Shown: positions 22,559-32,060 of the stretch, one piece after another
Layout: each line of letters starts with the position of its first letter
Position numbering within the stretch: position 1 is the first letter of the stretch
Origin: Pseudomonas sp. DTU_2021_1001937_2_SI_NGA_ILE_001
GTDB lineage: Bacteria; Pseudomonadota; Gammaproteobacteria; Pseudomonadales; Pseudomonadaceae
NCBI RefSeq assembly: GCF_032463525.1
Contig: NZ_CP135971.1
Coordinates: 558,001 to 622,000 of the forward strand
Direction of reading: 5' to 3'
Length of the DNA stretch: 64,000 bases
Translations under genes and position numbers: made by a program
Notes under the pieces: model-generated
What the model was told of the DNA's origin: nothing
The model's input: only the letters and a program-made list of their open reading frames with translations
Databases searched by the model: none

Positions 22559-22607
22559 GCGGCTCAAGGTCGTTCCTGCCTATCCGACAGGAGCGACCTT
22601 GAGCCGC
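22559..22607. repeat. REP-type palindrome after glgB
   Basis: Twenty-base arms GCGGCTCAAGGTCGTTCCTG and their inverse with one mismatch, loop of nine bases. It starts eight bases after the glgB stop. A further partial copy (TTCGCGGCTCAAGCGGCTCCTG) lies near 22651-22675. The core matches pseudomonad REP palindromes. It can also act as transcription terminator and mRNA 3'-end protector. Confidence 0.7.
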
Positions 22608-22698
22608 GAAGCCGTCTTGCATCCAGCGAAGAAGCACGCATCTGCGCGCCTTTTCGCGGCTCAAGCGGCTCCTGCAACCGGCCGCTTTCCGGCCCTGC

Positions 22699-25323
22699 CT
22701 ACCAGCTCACGCGTACCCCCAGGCTGGCTCGCAGCGCTTGCTGTTGTCTGTCATCCAGGTTGTGGCTGTAGTCGGTGCCCAGGTACAGGCTGACCTGCCT
22801 GGCCAGCCGTGCTGCCACCCCCACGCCAAGCTCCAGGCGATTGGCCTGCTGTTCGCTGTGAATGCGCTGTGCATGGTCGAACAGCACGGCGTCTTGCCCG
22901 GCGAAGGTGTGCCACAGGTTGACCCGTGCATAAGGCTCGACAGCCTGCCCGGCCAGCGTATATCGACCTTTCACCCGGACGCCGGCGCGTGCCGCGCTCC
23001 ATGGCTCGGCATCGAAACCGATGTGCGCCACGCCGTCATCACGGCTGTCCAGCTCGATGCGCTGGTGCACCAGTTGCAGCTGCGGCTCGACCTGCCAGCG
23101 CTGGCTGGCCTGCCAGGGATAACCGGCTTCGGCAGACAGGCTCAGCGCGCGGCCATGCAGGTCGACACCCAGGCCGCGCAGCGAGCGGGTCTTGCCTTCC
23201 AGGCGGGTGCTCATCACCACCAGGTCGAGGTACCCACCTTGCGGCTCGCTGAGCGTCCAGTAGCCGCCCAGGCTGTCGCCGCGCAGCCGCAAGCGCCCCG
23301 TGTCGCGCTCATTGAACCCCTCGGCAAAGCCCTGTATCTCGCCGCTCAGGCGGCTTTGCGCGACGAACAGCCCGACGCGCTGATAGCGGCCGCTGGCGGT
23401 CTGTCCGGCCCACAGGTCCTGGCCGACCTGGTAACCACTGAGGCTGCCTTCGAAGCGGGGTGCGACCGCGCCGGACCAGCCCTGGCGCAGGTCCTGGCCC
23501 AGCAGCCGGGCCCAGGCTGCGGGCAGCCGGCCGGTTTCGCCGAGCAGGCTCTGTTCACCTTGGCGTTCATGAAAGGTGCCCAGCGTACCCAGCCCCAAGG
23601 CGGCGGCAGCAGGCAGGGCGGCGCTGTAGTTGGCGACTTCCAGGCGGTATAGCGGCACCGGTTCGGCCTGCGCCTGCGCGGCTGGCAAGACCGGTGTGCC
23701 TGGCGCAGGTGAGGGCAGGGCACTGGCCGCCGCCATGCCCGCCGGGGCCAGCGGCAGCAGCGTTGTAGCAACAGGTGGCACGGGAGGTGGCACCGGTGTA
23801 GGGGGTGTCGGGTTGGGCGCCGGGGTTTCAGGCGTCGATGGCGGCGGCTCGGCCGCCGGGGGCGCGCTGAGCGCAACGGCTGCCGGCAGTGACGAGCGCA
23901 GGAACCAGCTGTTTTCCGAACCCGCAGTCACCCCGCCACGATACAGGTAGTACTGGTAAGGCCCGGCCGAAAGCCCTTGAGGCAGGCTGAACGCGGCCGG
24001 CTCGCTGACGGCCCCATCGCGGGCCTGGACCACTTCGATACCGTTGGCCAGGGTCTGCGCACCGCTGCCGCCGGCATTGATGATATTCAGGCGGGTAGCG
24101 CCACTCAGGTTGCCGGCCGCTACCACCAGCCGGTCACTGATCGCGCTGTCGTCACCCAGCACGCTGCGCAGGCGCAGTTGCCCGCCCTGGCCCTGATAGT
24201 CGCCGTGAATCTGCAGGGTGTTGCCAGGATTGCCGGTTTGGCTGAGGTCAATGAGCCCGGCGTTCTGCACCCTGGTGTTCTGACCGGTGACGAAAGGGCG
24301 CACCACACCGCTCGACGACGCCAGGCGGCTGCTCGGGTCGATGGACAGGCTGCCGGTCTGGCTGACGGCATCGCCCAGCACCAGCGGCTGATCGAGGCTC
24401 AGCAGCGCGCCGTTGACCAGGGCCAGGCTTTCCCAGTTGCGATAACGGCTGGCCGTGGCGCTACGTGTCGCGTCCAGGGTCAGGCTGTCGTTACCAGGCC
24501 CGCCGTCGAGGGCGGTGGCGGCGGTGAGTCCCGGCTCGTCGAGACCGGCCAGGCGCGCCGTGTCGTCGCCTTCGCCCAACTGCACCTCGCCACGCACCTG
24601 GCCGCCGTTTTGCCAGTCGAAGCGATCATTGCCGAAGCTGGCACGGACACCGCCGATTTCTCCGCCACTGAGGCTGATGCGGTCGTCACCGCCGCTGGTA
24701 CTGATGACCCCGCCGATGCGCCCGTCCGAGACGATCACCGTATCGCGGCCGAAGCCAGTGACCAGGTTGCCGATAATGCTGCCGCCGCTCAGCTCGAAGT
24801 AGTTGTCGTCCAGCTTCATGTCTACCCGGCCGATGCTGCCACCACTCATCTGCGCCCAGTCGCCGTCCTCGAAGGCATTGCTGATGGTGCCGCCGGTCAT
24901 CACGAAGCGGTCCAGCCCATCGCCCTGGGTCAGGTTGCGCAGGCTGCCGCCGCTCATGTTGAACTCGTCGCGGTCAGGGCCTTGGTTGATGTCGCCGCTG
25001 ACACTGCCGGCCCCCAGCGTAAAGCTGTCGGCTCCAGCGCCGAGGTTGAAGCTGCCGGTGACCGTGCCTGACTGCATCTCGACCCGGTCGTTGCCGTTGC
25101 CGAAGTCGAGATTGCCGTTGACCGCGCCGCTACCGCCGGGCGGGAAGTTCAGTTGCAGGCCATTGTCGGAGCCGTTGAAGGGGCCGCTGCTGCCGCTGTC
25201 GCAGACCAGCGCGGCGCTGCCGCTGCCCAGGTCGCAGGCCGCAGGGGCCGGTGGTGACAGGCAGGCCAGCAGGGTGAGGGGGATGGAACAGGGTTTGCCG
25301 AATGACGCGAGCACTCTTCTCAT
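22699..25323 (-). CDS. Autotransporter (type Va) with repetitive beta-helix passenger
   Basis: Secreted surface protein of 874 residues. A signal peptide (MRRVLASFGKPCSIPLTLLACL) with cleavage near PAPA is followed by a passenger full of degenerate repeats pairing SGG(S/T)I with G(N/D)DR, as expected for a right-handed beta-helix. Next comes a proline-rich linker at about 488-516, and a C-terminal beta-barrel of about 280 residues ending in RVSW, with the terminal aromatic needed for Bam recognition. I start at the ATG preceded by GGGAG; the frame runs 24 codons further without a signal-like start. No protease or lipase catalytic motif was seen, so adhesion is a guess only. Confidence 0.88.
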   Translation of the reverse strand: MRRVLASFGKPCSIPLTLLACLSPPAPAACDLGSGSAALVCDSGSSGPFNGSDNGLQLNFPPGGSGAVNGNLDFGNGNDRVEMQSGTVTGSFNLGAGADSFTLGAGSVSGDINQGPDRDEFNMSGGSLRNLTQGDGLDRFVMTGGTISNAFEDGDWAQMSGGSIGRVDMKLDDNYFELSGGSIIGNLVTGFGRDTVIVSDGRIGGVISTSGGDDRISLSGGEIGGVRASFGNDRFDWQNGGQVRGEVQLGEGDDTARLAGLDEPGLTAATALDGGPGNDSLTLDATRSATASRYRNWESLALVNGALLSLDQPLVLGDAVSQTGSLSIDPSSRLASSSGVVRPFVTGQNTRVQNAGLIDLSQTGNPGNTLQIHGDYQGQGGQLRLRSVLGDDSAISDRLVVAAGNLSGATRLNIINAGGSGAQTLANGIEVVQARDGAVSEPAAFSLPQGLSAGPYQYYLYRGGVTAGSENSWFLRSSLPAAVALSAPPAAEPPPSTPETPAPNPTPPTPVPPPVPPVATTLLPLAPAGMAAASALPSPAPGTPVLPAAQAQAEPVPLYRLEVANYSAALPAAAALGLGTLGTFHERQGEQSLLGETGRLPAAWARLLGQDLRQGWSGAVAPRFEGSLSGYQVGQDLWAGQTASGRYQRVGLFVAQSRLSGEIQGFAEGFNERDTGRLRLRGDSLGGYWTLSEPQGGYLDLVVMSTRLEGKTRSLRGLGVDLHGRALSLSAEAGYPWQASQRWQVEPQLQLVHQRIELDSRDDGVAHIGFDAEPWSAARAGVRVKGRYTLAGQAVEPYARVNLWHTFAGQDAVLFDHAQRIHSEQQANRLELGVGVAARLARQVSLYLGTDYSHNLDDRQQQALRASLGVRVSW

Positions 25324-25414
25324 GACCACGCTCCCGTAAGGCGTGGTCAGAGGCGGCTGGAGAGTCCGATGTTTGCCCGACGGCCACGCAAGCAACAGCG
25401 CTGCTGCGGGGCAG

Positions 25415-25484
25415 CGCCTTATCCGGTTTTTCCAGCCTGTTCAAAGGCTAGCGTGATCAAGTGAAGAAGTATCCGGATAAGGCG
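25415..25484. promoter_or_regulatory. Widely spaced 12-bp inverted repeat
   Basis: CGCCTTATCCGG at 25415-25426 and its exact inverse CCGGATAAGGCG at 25473-25484, with 46 bases between, upstream of the autotransporter gene and touching the 3' end of the MFS gene. Could be paired operator sites or a long hairpin; no known regulator box is recognised. Confidence 0.4.
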
Positions 25485-26765
25485 TCAAGAAGTTGACCGA
25501 TCAGCGGCAGGTTGCGGGCGCCTGGACAGCCAGAAGGTCAGCGCGAAGCCCAGCGCCGCGAGCAGCGCCGAGTAGAAGAAGATCATCGCGTAGCCCTGGC
25601 CCAGGGCGATGGCGCCCATGACCGGCCCAGCGAAGGCCATCGCCAGGTCGAAGAACACCGCGTACGCGGCGAGCCCCGCAGAGCGGCTGGCCGCCGGCAC
25701 GCGCTTGATTGCCTCGACGCCCAGCGCGGGGTAGACCAGCGACAGGCCAAAACCGGTCAGCCCGGCGCCAACCAGCGCAAAACCGGTGTTCGGCGCCAGC
25801 CACAGCAGGGCCAGACCGACCACTTCGACAGCCATGCAACTGATCGCCGCCAGGAAGCCGCCCAGGCGTTTGATGGCATTGATGAACAGCAGCCGCGAAA
25901 GGATGAAGCACAGGCCGAACAGCGTCAGGCACCAGGCCGCGCCTTCCCAGCCGCGGCTGGCATAGAACAGGGTGATGAAGGTGGTCAGGGTGCCGTAGCC
26001 GATGGACGCCAGGGTCAGCGCCAGACCATAGGGTGAAACACGCCCGAACACCGACCAGTACGGCAGGCGCTCGCCCTTGATCACCGCCGCCGCCGGCTTG
26101 TGGCGCACCAGCAGCAGACCGCCCCCGGCCAGCAGCATCAGCGCCAGGCCCAGGCTGTGGAAACCCAGGTAGTCGATCATCAGCACACCGAGTGGCGCGC
26201 CGAGGGCGATGGCGCCGTAGGACGCGATGCCATTCCAGGAGATCGACCGCGCCGTGTGTTCGACGCCGACCTTGGCGATCGACCAACTGATGGTGCCAAC
26301 GCCGATCATGCCTTGCGAGACGCCCATGATCAGCCGCGCCACGATCAGCAGCATCAGGCTCAGCAGCGGCCAGGGCGCCAGCAGGGTGCCGAACAGGGTC
26401 AGCGCGCCGCCGCTGACGAAACCGCACAAGCCGTAGATGATGGAGCGCTTGCTGCCCAGGGTATCGGTGACCCGCCCGGCCAGCGGTCGGCTGAGCAGGG
26501 TCGCCAGGTATTGCGCGCCGATCGCCAGGCCCGCCACCACCGCACTGAAACCCAGCTGGTCATGGATGTAGCCCGGCAGGATCGCCAACGGCAGGCCGAT
26601 GCACAGGAAGGCAATGAAGGTGTACAGCACGATACCGACGATCTGCAGGGTGACGTTGCTTGAGGTGCGCGAGGTATCGGCACTGGAAGGGAACTGGCTG
26701 GCGGGGTCTTGGCTCGGGGCGGGCATGGTTCTCGTCACGGTGGCGGAGTGGACGTGCTTCATCAT
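25485..26765 (-). CDS. MFS transporter (YfcJ-like)
   Basis: Major facilitator of up to 426 residues with 12 predicted hydrophobic helices. The loop after TM2 has the MFS motif A in the form GRVTDTLGSKRSIIYG. The first helix is VGIVLYTFIAFLCIGLPLAIL. It looks like the YhhS/YfcJ group, proposed arabinose or drug exporters, but the substrate is not readable. The start is uncertain: the ATG at 26726 (MPAPSQDPASQ) with a weak GAGAA upstream may be the true one. The product ends just before the autotransporter promoter region, same strand. Confidence 0.85.
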   Translation of the reverse strand: MMKHVHSATVTRTMPAPSQDPASQFPSSADTSRTSSNVTLQIVGIVLYTFIAFLCIGLPLAILPGYIHDQLGFSAVVAGLAIGAQYLATLLSRPLAGRVTDTLGSKRSIIYGLCGFVSGGALTLFGTLLAPWPLLSLMLLIVARLIMGVSQGMIGVGTISWSIAKVGVEHTARSISWNGIASYGAIALGAPLGVLMIDYLGFHSLGLALMLLAGGGLLLVRHKPAAAVIKGERLPYWSVFGRVSPYGLALTLASIGYGTLTTFITLFYASRGWEGAAWCLTLFGLCFILSRLLFINAIKRLGGFLAAISCMAVEVVGLALLWLAPNTGFALVGAGLTGFGLSLVYPALGVEAIKRVPAASRSAGLAAYAVFFDLAMAFAGPVMGAIALGQGYAMIFFYSALLAALGFALTFWLSRRPQPAADRSTS

Positions 26766-26879
26766 GGCGGTGAAGCGAGCTGAATGAAAGCAGCCTAACT
26801 ATTTAGGTAGTGGGGATTGTCGTCATTCACCTCAAGTCATAGGATGACTGATAACAATCAAAACAACAAAGGCGTCCCC

Positions 26880-28001
26880 ATGATCAAACCCCTGCTGTTC
26901 GCCGTCGCCACTGGTCTGACCCTCCAGGCCCAGGCGACGACCTTCGCGTATATCTCCAGCCCGGCCGACGGCCTGATCTCGCAGTACCGCCTCGACGAGA
27001 GCAACGGTGCCCTGAGCCTGGTGCAGCAGACCCGCGCTGGCGAGCAGGTCAACCCGCTGGCCGCCTCAGCCGATGGCAGCCGCCTTTATGCTGCCTTGCG
27101 GGCCAAGCCTTTCACGGTAATCGCCTACCGCATCGAGCCGGGCAGCGGCCACTTGCAAGCGCTGTCTCAAGGTCCGCTGGCCGAGAGCCTGGCGTACCTG
27201 GCGCTGGACCGCAGCGCAGGCTACCTGATGGGCGCTTCCTATGGCGGCGACCTGCTCAGCCTGCAGCCGGTCGAGACCGGCGACGCGGCGCAGATCAGGA
27301 CCTACAAGACCGGCATGCATGCTCACTCCGTGCGCACCGACCCGAGCAATCGCTTTGCCTATGCCGGCAACCTTGGGGTCGATCAGGTCTTGCAGTATCG
27401 CTTCGATGCCGCCAAGGGCAGTCTTGAACCGATCGGCAGTGGCCAGGTAGCAGCACCGCCGCACAGCGGTCCGCGGCATCTGGCTTTCGCGCCGGACAGC
27501 AGGTTCCTGTATGTGGTCGGTGAGATGAGCGGAACGGTCAGCGTCTTCGCCATTGACCCGGACAGCGGTGCGCTGACGCCGATGGAGGAGGTGGCGGGCA
27601 TCCCCGAGCGCCTGAAGCTGGCCCACGGCGAAGTGCGCGATGCGCGTAACAACGACCTCAAGGACGACCCGACACCGCGTATCTGGGCGGCAGATATTCG
27701 CATGGCGCCAGATGGCCGCCTGCTGTTCATCAGCGAGCGCACCAGCAGCAGCGTCTCGGTATTCAAGGTCGATCCGGGCACAGGACGGCTCACGTTCCTC
27801 GACAACCACGCGGTCCAGGAAAAGCAGCCACGCAACATCGCCGTTTCACCGAACGGGCAGTGGCTGTTGGTGACTGGAGAGAAGAGCGACACCGTTGGCA
27901 GCTATGCCATCGCACCGGACGGCGGCCTGCGCCGGGTCAGTGAAGCGCCCTCGGGCAAGGGCGCGCTGTGGATCGAGATGGTCCAGGTCCCGCAAGGCTG
28001 A
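26880..28001 (+). CDS. Exported lactonase-family beta-propeller protein (6-phosphogluconolactonase-like)
   Basis: Protein of 373 residues in the seven-bladed propeller lactonase family (YbhE/PF10282 type). It starts with a likely Sec signal, MIKPLLFAVATGLTLQAQATT, so the mature protein should be periplasmic, unlike cytosolic Pgl. Blade motifs are clear: FAYISSPADGLISQYRLDE, SRFLYVVGEMSGTVSVFAID, RNIAVSPNGQWLLVTGEKSD. Export makes a role in the cytosolic pentose phosphate pathway unlikely, and a periplasmic sugar lactone is more plausible. The start with AAAGG eight bases before ATG is preferred to an in-frame one 63 bases upstream, because it exposes the signal peptide. Confidence 0.85.
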   Translation: MIKPLLFAVATGLTLQAQATTFAYISSPADGLISQYRLDESNGALSLVQQTRAGEQVNPLAASADGSRLYAALRAKPFTVIAYRIEPGSGHLQALSQGPLAESLAYLALDRSAGYLMGASYGGDLLSLQPVETGDAAQIRTYKTGMHAHSVRTDPSNRFAYAGNLGVDQVLQYRFDAAKGSLEPIGSGQVAAPPHSGPRHLAFAPDSRFLYVVGEMSGTVSVFAIDPDSGALTPMEEVAGIPERLKLAHGEVRDARNNDLKDDPTPRIWAADIRMAPDGRLLFISERTSSSVSVFKVDPGTGRLTFLDNHAVQEKQPRNIAVSPNGQWLLVTGEKSDTVGSYAIAPDGGLRRVSEAPSGKGALWIEMVQVPQG

Positions 28002-28007
28002 AGCCGT

Positions 28008-28030
28008 GCCCCGCCGCCTGGCGGCGGGGC
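28008..28030. terminator. Convergent terminator hairpin
   Basis: Perfect 10-bp stem GCCCCGCCGC/GCGGCGGGGC with a 3-base loop, between the convergent lactonase-family and ybiT genes. No long T-run on either side, so it may work with Rho or as an mRNA end. Confidence 0.6.
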
Positions 28031-28040
28031 CTTCACGGCC

Positions 28041-29630
28041 TCAGAGCACCACACCCTGGCTGCGCAGGTAGTCGTCGTAGGTGCCGCTGAAGTCGATCAC
28101 GCCGTCGGCCGACAGCTCGATGATCCGCGTGGCCAGCGAGGAGACGAACTCGCGGTCGTGGCTGACGAAGATCAGCGTGCCGGGGTAGTTCTCCAGGGCC
28201 AGGTTCAGCGCCTCGATGGATTCCATGTCCAGGTGGTTGGTCGGTTCGTCCATCACCAGCACGTTGGGCTTCTGCAGGATCAGCTTGCCGAACAGCATGC
28301 GGCCTTGTTCACCACCGGAGATCACCTTCACCGACTTCTGGATCTCGTCGTTGGAGAACAGCATGCGGCCCAGGGTGCCGCGTACCAGCTGCTCGCCGCC
28401 CTGAGTCCACTGGCCCATCCAGTCGAACAGGGTGACGTCGTCTTCGAAGTCGTGGGCGTGGTCCTGGGCGTAGTAGCCGATTTCCGCCGAGTCGGTCCAT
28501 TTCACGGTGCCTGCATCCGGCTCCAGCTCATTGACCAGGGTGCGCAGCAGGGTGGTCTTGCCGATGCCGTTCGGGCCGATGATCGCCACGCGCTCGCCGG
28601 CTTCGACGGTGAAGCTGAAATCCTTGAACAGGGTCTTGCCATCGAAGCCCTTGGCCATGCGCTCGACGGTGACCGCCTGACGGTGCAGCTTCTTGTTCTG
28701 ATCGAAGCGGATGAACGGGCTGACCCGGCTGGATGGCTTGACCTCGGCGAGCTGGATCTTGTCGATCTGCTTGGCCCGCGAGGTGGCCTGCTTGGCCTTG
28801 GAAGCGTTGGCCGAGAAGCGGCTGACGAAGGTCTGCAGTTCGGCGATCTGGGCTTTCTTCTTGGCGTTGTCGGCCAGCAGTTGCTCGCGGGACTGGGTGG
28901 CGGCGGTCATGTACTCGTCGTAGTTGCCCGGGAACAGGCGCAGCTCACCGTAGTCCAGGTCCGCCATGTGCGTACACACGCTGTTGAGGAAGTGACGGTC
29001 GTGGGAAATGATGATCATCAGGCTGTTGCGCTGGGTCAGCACGTTCTCCAGCCAGCGGATGGTGTTGATGTCCAGGTGGTTGGTCGGTTCGTCGAGCAGC
29101 AGCACTTCCGGATCGGAAAACAGCGCCTGGGCCAGCAGCACGCGCAGCTTCCAGCCGGGCGCCACTTCGGTCATCGGCCCGTTGTGCAGCTCGATGCCGA
29201 TCCCCAGGCCCAGCAGCAGCTCACCGGCGCGGGATTCGGCGGTATAGCCGTCCATCTCGGCGAACTCGGTTTCCAGCTCGGCGACCGCCATGCCGTCCTC
29301 TTCGGTCATTTCCGGCAGCGAGTAGATGCGATCACGCTCGGCCTTGACCTTCCACAGTTCCTCGTGGCCCATGATCACGGTGTCGATCACGCTGTACTGC
29401 TCGTAGGCGAACTGGTCCTGGCGCAGCTTACCCAGGCGCACGTTGGGTTCGAGCATCACCTGGCCCGCAGAAGGCTCCAGGTCGCCGCCCAGGATCTTCA
29501 TGAAAGTCGACTTGCCGCAGCCGTTGGCGCCGATCAGGCCGTAACGGTTTCCGGCACCGAACTTGACCGAGACGTTCTCGAACAAGGGTTTGGGGCCGAA
29601 TTGCATGGTGATGTTAGCTGTAGAGATCAA
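28041..29630 (-). CDS. ybiT: ABC-F ATPase YbiT
   Basis: Soluble twin-ATPase of 529 residues with no membrane segments, of the ABC-F family that acts on the ribosome. Walker A motifs GANGCGKST and GPNGIGKTT; Walker [12 protein letters not shown] and [11 protein letters not shown]. The first half has the divergent signature [16 protein letters not shown], typical of YbiT. Length equals E. coli YbiT (530). The linker (P-site tRNA interaction motif) is about residues 240-300 and charged. The start codon is TTG, with AGGA eight bases upstream; TTG gives [12 protein letters not shown], the standard start. In E. coli, YbiT eases synthesis through difficult nascent sequences. Confidence 0.93.
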   Translation of the reverse strand: MISTANITMQFGPKPLFENVSVKFGAGNRYGLIGANGCGKSTFMKILGGDLEPSAGQVMLEPNVRLGKLRQDQFAYEQYSVIDTVIMGHEELWKVKAERDRIYSLPEMTEEDGMAVAELETEFAEMDGYTAESRAGELLLGLGIGIELHNGPMTEVAPGWKLRVLLAQALFSDPEVLLLDEPTNHLDINTIRWLENVLTQRNSLMIIISHDRHFLNSVCTHMADLDYGELRLFPGNYDEYMTAATQSREQLLADNAKKKAQIAELQTFVSRFSANASKAKQATSRAKQIDKIQLAEVKPSSRVSPFIRFDQNKKLHRQAVTVERMAKGFDGKTLFKDFSFTVEAGERVAIIGPNGIGKTTLLRTLVNELEPDAGTVKWTDSAEIGYYAQDHAHDFEDDVTLFDWMGQWTQGGEQLVRGTLGRMLFSNDEIQKSVKVISGGEQGRMLFGKLILQKPNVLVMDEPTNHLDMESIEALNLALENYPGTLIFVSHDREFVSSLATRIIELSADGVIDFSGTYDDYLRSQGVVL

Positions 29631-29701
29631 GTGCTTGTCCTGTAAGGGGTTCAGGCGGGTGTTTCTGTGTCACTGACCTACATGGGCCAAATTTGGGCCA
29701 A

Positions 29702-30178
29702 TCACACTCTGGTCGGTAGCTTGTCCAGCTCCTTCCAGTCCGAGTTTGAGTTGATCCATTTTGCGTAGGTGGAAAGCAGCATTTCGACGCTATGGCCCAA
29801 TTGGCTGGCAATAAATGCTGGATTCATTCCGGCCATCAGGCACATGGTTGCGTAGGTATGGCGGGTGTCGTACTGACGACGCTCGCGGATGCCAAGCGCT
29901 TTGAGCACAGGTTTGAGGTGGCGGATTGTAACACTTGGCTCCTGAATCCACATCCCGCCCTTGCTCGGCGGAAACACGTATGGGCTTTCAGCGTAAGCAC
30001 CTTTCGATGACATGCTGCGTAGCGCCGCGATCCGCCTGGCTTGGGAAAGCGCTCCGATTGCCCGATCATTCAGCAGTACGACGCGGTCTGAGCCCGTCTT
30101 GGTTCGCACCTCGATTTTGGCCAAGCGCATACGGTCGTATCTGTCGAACCAGCTCTCGTCGGCCGATACGGAACCGAC
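29702..30178 (-). pseudogene. Tyrosine recombinase remnant (C-terminal half)
   Basis: Only the C-terminal catalytic part of a phage-type integrase remains. It has DTRHTYATMCLMAG (His and second Arg of the active site), SQLGHSVEMLLSTYAKW (third His and nucleophile Tyr), but nothing for the arm- and core-binding domains or the first catalytic Arg region. The frame is closed upstream by a TGA at 30179-30181, and the best ATG gives 142 residues. It sits 71 bases upstream of the ybiT start and marks the edge of the small accessory island to its right. It cannot be an active recombinase. Confidence 0.8.
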
Positions 30179-30217
30179 TCAAGCACACCTCCCTTAAGCA
30201 GAAGCCAGAACGCCAAG

Positions 30218-30532
30218 ATGAACGCCCTCGCACAAGCCAGAGCCCTGGTAACCGACATCGGGCAGCATCCAGATCATTTCGGCGAACGTCTGACGGAAGC
30301 TGCGCGCATTCTTTGTAGTGCTGCACGGGCTGAGCCATCGAACACTGAGGTGCTCACCTGTTTCGGCGCATTGTTGAGCGATCTGGGCAAACACGAAGAG
30401 GCCGCTCGGGTACTGCATGCGGCCATAAAGGCCGGCTCACAAGATCGCAATACGCACTTCAATATTGGCGTCGCACTGATCAACCTTGCAGCACACGAAG
30501 AGGCTATGGGCTTCTTCAAGCAAGCCAATTAG
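30218..30532 (+). CDS. Small TPR-repeat protein, possibly truncated
   Basis: Protein of 104 residues with two to three TPR-like helical pairs: AARAEPSNTEVLTCFGALLSD, HEEAARVLHAAIKAG, DRNTHFNIGVALINLAAHEEA. TPRs bind other proteins; the partner is unknown. No clear ribosome site. After the TAG the same frame runs 17 more codons (ending TWEAYFDPQAH) to a TGA, and that extension looks protein-like, so the gene may carry a nonsense mutation. It follows the integrase remnant, divergently. Confidence 0.55.
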   Translation: MNALAQARALVTDIGQHPDHFGERLTEAARILCSAARAEPSNTEVLTCFGALLSDLGKHEEAARVLHAAIKAGSQDRNTHFNIGVALINLAAHEEAMGFFKQAN

Positions 30533-30853
30533 CTTGGCTCGTCCACGCAAACCTGGGAGGCATATTTTGATCCGCAGGCGCACTGAGTCGCGGCCCAACA
30601 TTTTGTTCAGGGCGCGCGCCGTCCGGCATGGCTGCGCTGTACCCGAGTGCGCGCTTATGCTGCATGGCTACCCAAACTGCACTCATCCCTTTCAGGATGG
30701 TCGATGCCTGAAGTACTTCTGGGATAGTTCGGTGTCGGCGGAAAGCGAGAGCGCTATATTCGGCGACCCGGCAGATGGATGACGGGCTCCAACCTTCTGC
30801 GTTGCTACACCGAAACCGGCCGACGCCCCCTTGATAAACGTTAGCGAGTTGAA
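30533..30853. other. Intergenic stretch without a supported gene
   Basis: About 320 bases. Apart from the 17-codon read-through tail of the TPR gene I see no gene; a 98-codon plus-strand frame here has poor composition and overlaps the TPR gene. Probably decayed DNA of the accessory island. Confidence 0.45.
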
Positions 30854-31240
30854 ATGAGCACTTCGGATATTTTTGTGTTTGGCTCGAATGAGCAGGGAAT
30901 TCATGGCAAGGGAGCTGCGCTTTACGCGGTGAATAAGTGGGGTGCAATCAGGGGGATTGGCTCAGGCTTGCAGGGTCGTGCTTACGCGATCCCTACCAAA
31001 AGCACACCGCGCCGGACGCTGCCAATCGAGAAAGTAAGTACCTACGTACGAGACTTTATCGAGCATGCTCGACGGCACTCCGACAATCGGTTTCTCTTGT
31101 CGAAAATTGGTTGTGGCCTGGCTGGGTTTAGCGAAGAAGAAATCTCACCACTCTTTAGCGATTCGCCATCAAATGTCTTCCTGATTGACGAAAACGGCGA
31201 ACCTATGTTCCCCGCTAGTGAATGGGCCGCGAACTTGTGA
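30854..31240 (+). CDS. A1S_2505-type macro-like phage protein
   Basis: Protein of 128 residues with the pattern IFVFGSNEQGIHGKGAALYA, GSGLQGRAYAIPTKS and LLSKIGCGLAGFSEEEISPLF. That glycine-rich arrangement resembles macro domains, which bind ADP-ribose, and matches the small family annotated from memory as A1S_2505 phage non-structural proteins. Biochemical role is unknown. Base composition is lower in GC than the core genes around, as expected for an island gene. A short ribosome site (GCGAG) stands before the ATG. Confidence 0.7.
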   Translation: MSTSDIFVFGSNEQGIHGKGAALYAVNKWGAIRGIGSGLQGRAYAIPTKSTPRRTLPIEKVSTYVRDFIEHARRHSDNRFLLSKIGCGLAGFSEEEISPLFSDSPSNVFLIDENGEPMFPASEWAANL

Positions 31241-31256
31241 TCAGTACGCTGATCAC
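31237..31256. terminator. Perfect 8-bp hairpin at the end of the macro-like gene
   Basis: GTGATCAG-TACG-CTGATCAC, including the stop codon. No T-run, so its action as a terminator is uncertain. Confidence 0.4.
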
Positions 31257-31367
31257 TGGTTGGCTGAAGCCACAGAGCGGTAGCGCAGATATGCTTGCGC
31301 CGTGGTTGCTTGGGCCGCTATGCCGCACAGCGCTGTGGGCCGCTCAGACTACATATACCGAGGTGCT

Positions 31368-31955
31368 ATGAAGTACGTCGTATTCATCAGTGAACAATCC
31401 TGCCCCGACGGTCTCTACACCGGCCCGGTCGCGCCGCAGGATGCGGGCTATTTCACCCGAGGCGTGATCCCTCATCTGCAACCGCTCAGCGATAAGGAGT
31501 ATCTCGACGGGCCCGCCGCGATACTGCAAACCGGTGCGCGTTACAGCTACATCGTCAGCGGCGAAGACATTTACTGGTGCGTGGAGTGGGAACCGGGTCT
31601 TGTCGTGGTGAAGTTCTCGCCCGATAGCAGCATGGCCTGGACAGCGCTGCGCTCGCCCGTCCCCAACTTCGGAGGCCGTCTGGCCTTGGAAGTCGATACG
31701 GCCCAATACGATGAAGACGAAGAGAACCATCAATACAACCTGGTTTTCAGGAGCTGGGATGCCCAGTTCGACGAAGACCATAGAGTCTGGGGCGCCTTCA
31801 AACCCGCGTCGCCTGGCGAAGAGGCTGCATTCAACGCAGCCATTAGGCACGCCAACAGGCTGTCGAAACAGCATCGGAGCGACGGCCAGGAACATCGTGA
31901 GCGCCTGGCGCGCTTCACCGCCCGCTGCGGCGAAGGCATCCGAGTCAAGTATTGA
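31368..31955 (+). CDS. Hypothetical protein, accessory island
   Basis: Protein of 195 residues, soluble, not recognised. It starts MKYVVFISEQSCPDGLYTGP after GAGG five bases upstream; the frame is open 66 bases further up. The middle is acidic (DTAQYDEDEENHQYN) and the end basic (HANRLSKQHRSDGQEHRERL). Its position next to a ComJ-like inhibitor in a small island would fit an immunity protein, but nothing in the sequence proves it. Confidence 0.55.
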   Translation: MKYVVFISEQSCPDGLYTGPVAPQDAGYFTRGVIPHLQPLSDKEYLDGPAAILQTGARYSYIVSGEDIYWCVEWEPGLVVVKFSPDSSMAWTALRSPVPNFGGRLALEVDTAQYDEDEENHQYNLVFRSWDAQFDEDHRVWGAFKPASPGEEAAFNAAIRHANRLSKQHRSDGQEHRERLARFTARCGEGIRVKY

Positions 31956-32060
31956 CGCGGGCTGGGCTATTCGATTGTCTCTGAGGTGGCGGCGTATGTT
32001 TGCCCGGAAGGCGCTGTGCGGTTCGAGCACCCGGAGGGTTGCTCACGTCGGTCCGGTCAA

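Noticed and set aside
30516..30947. 143-codon minus-strand frame
   Set aside because: Overlaps the start of the macro-like protein gene and has no family pattern.
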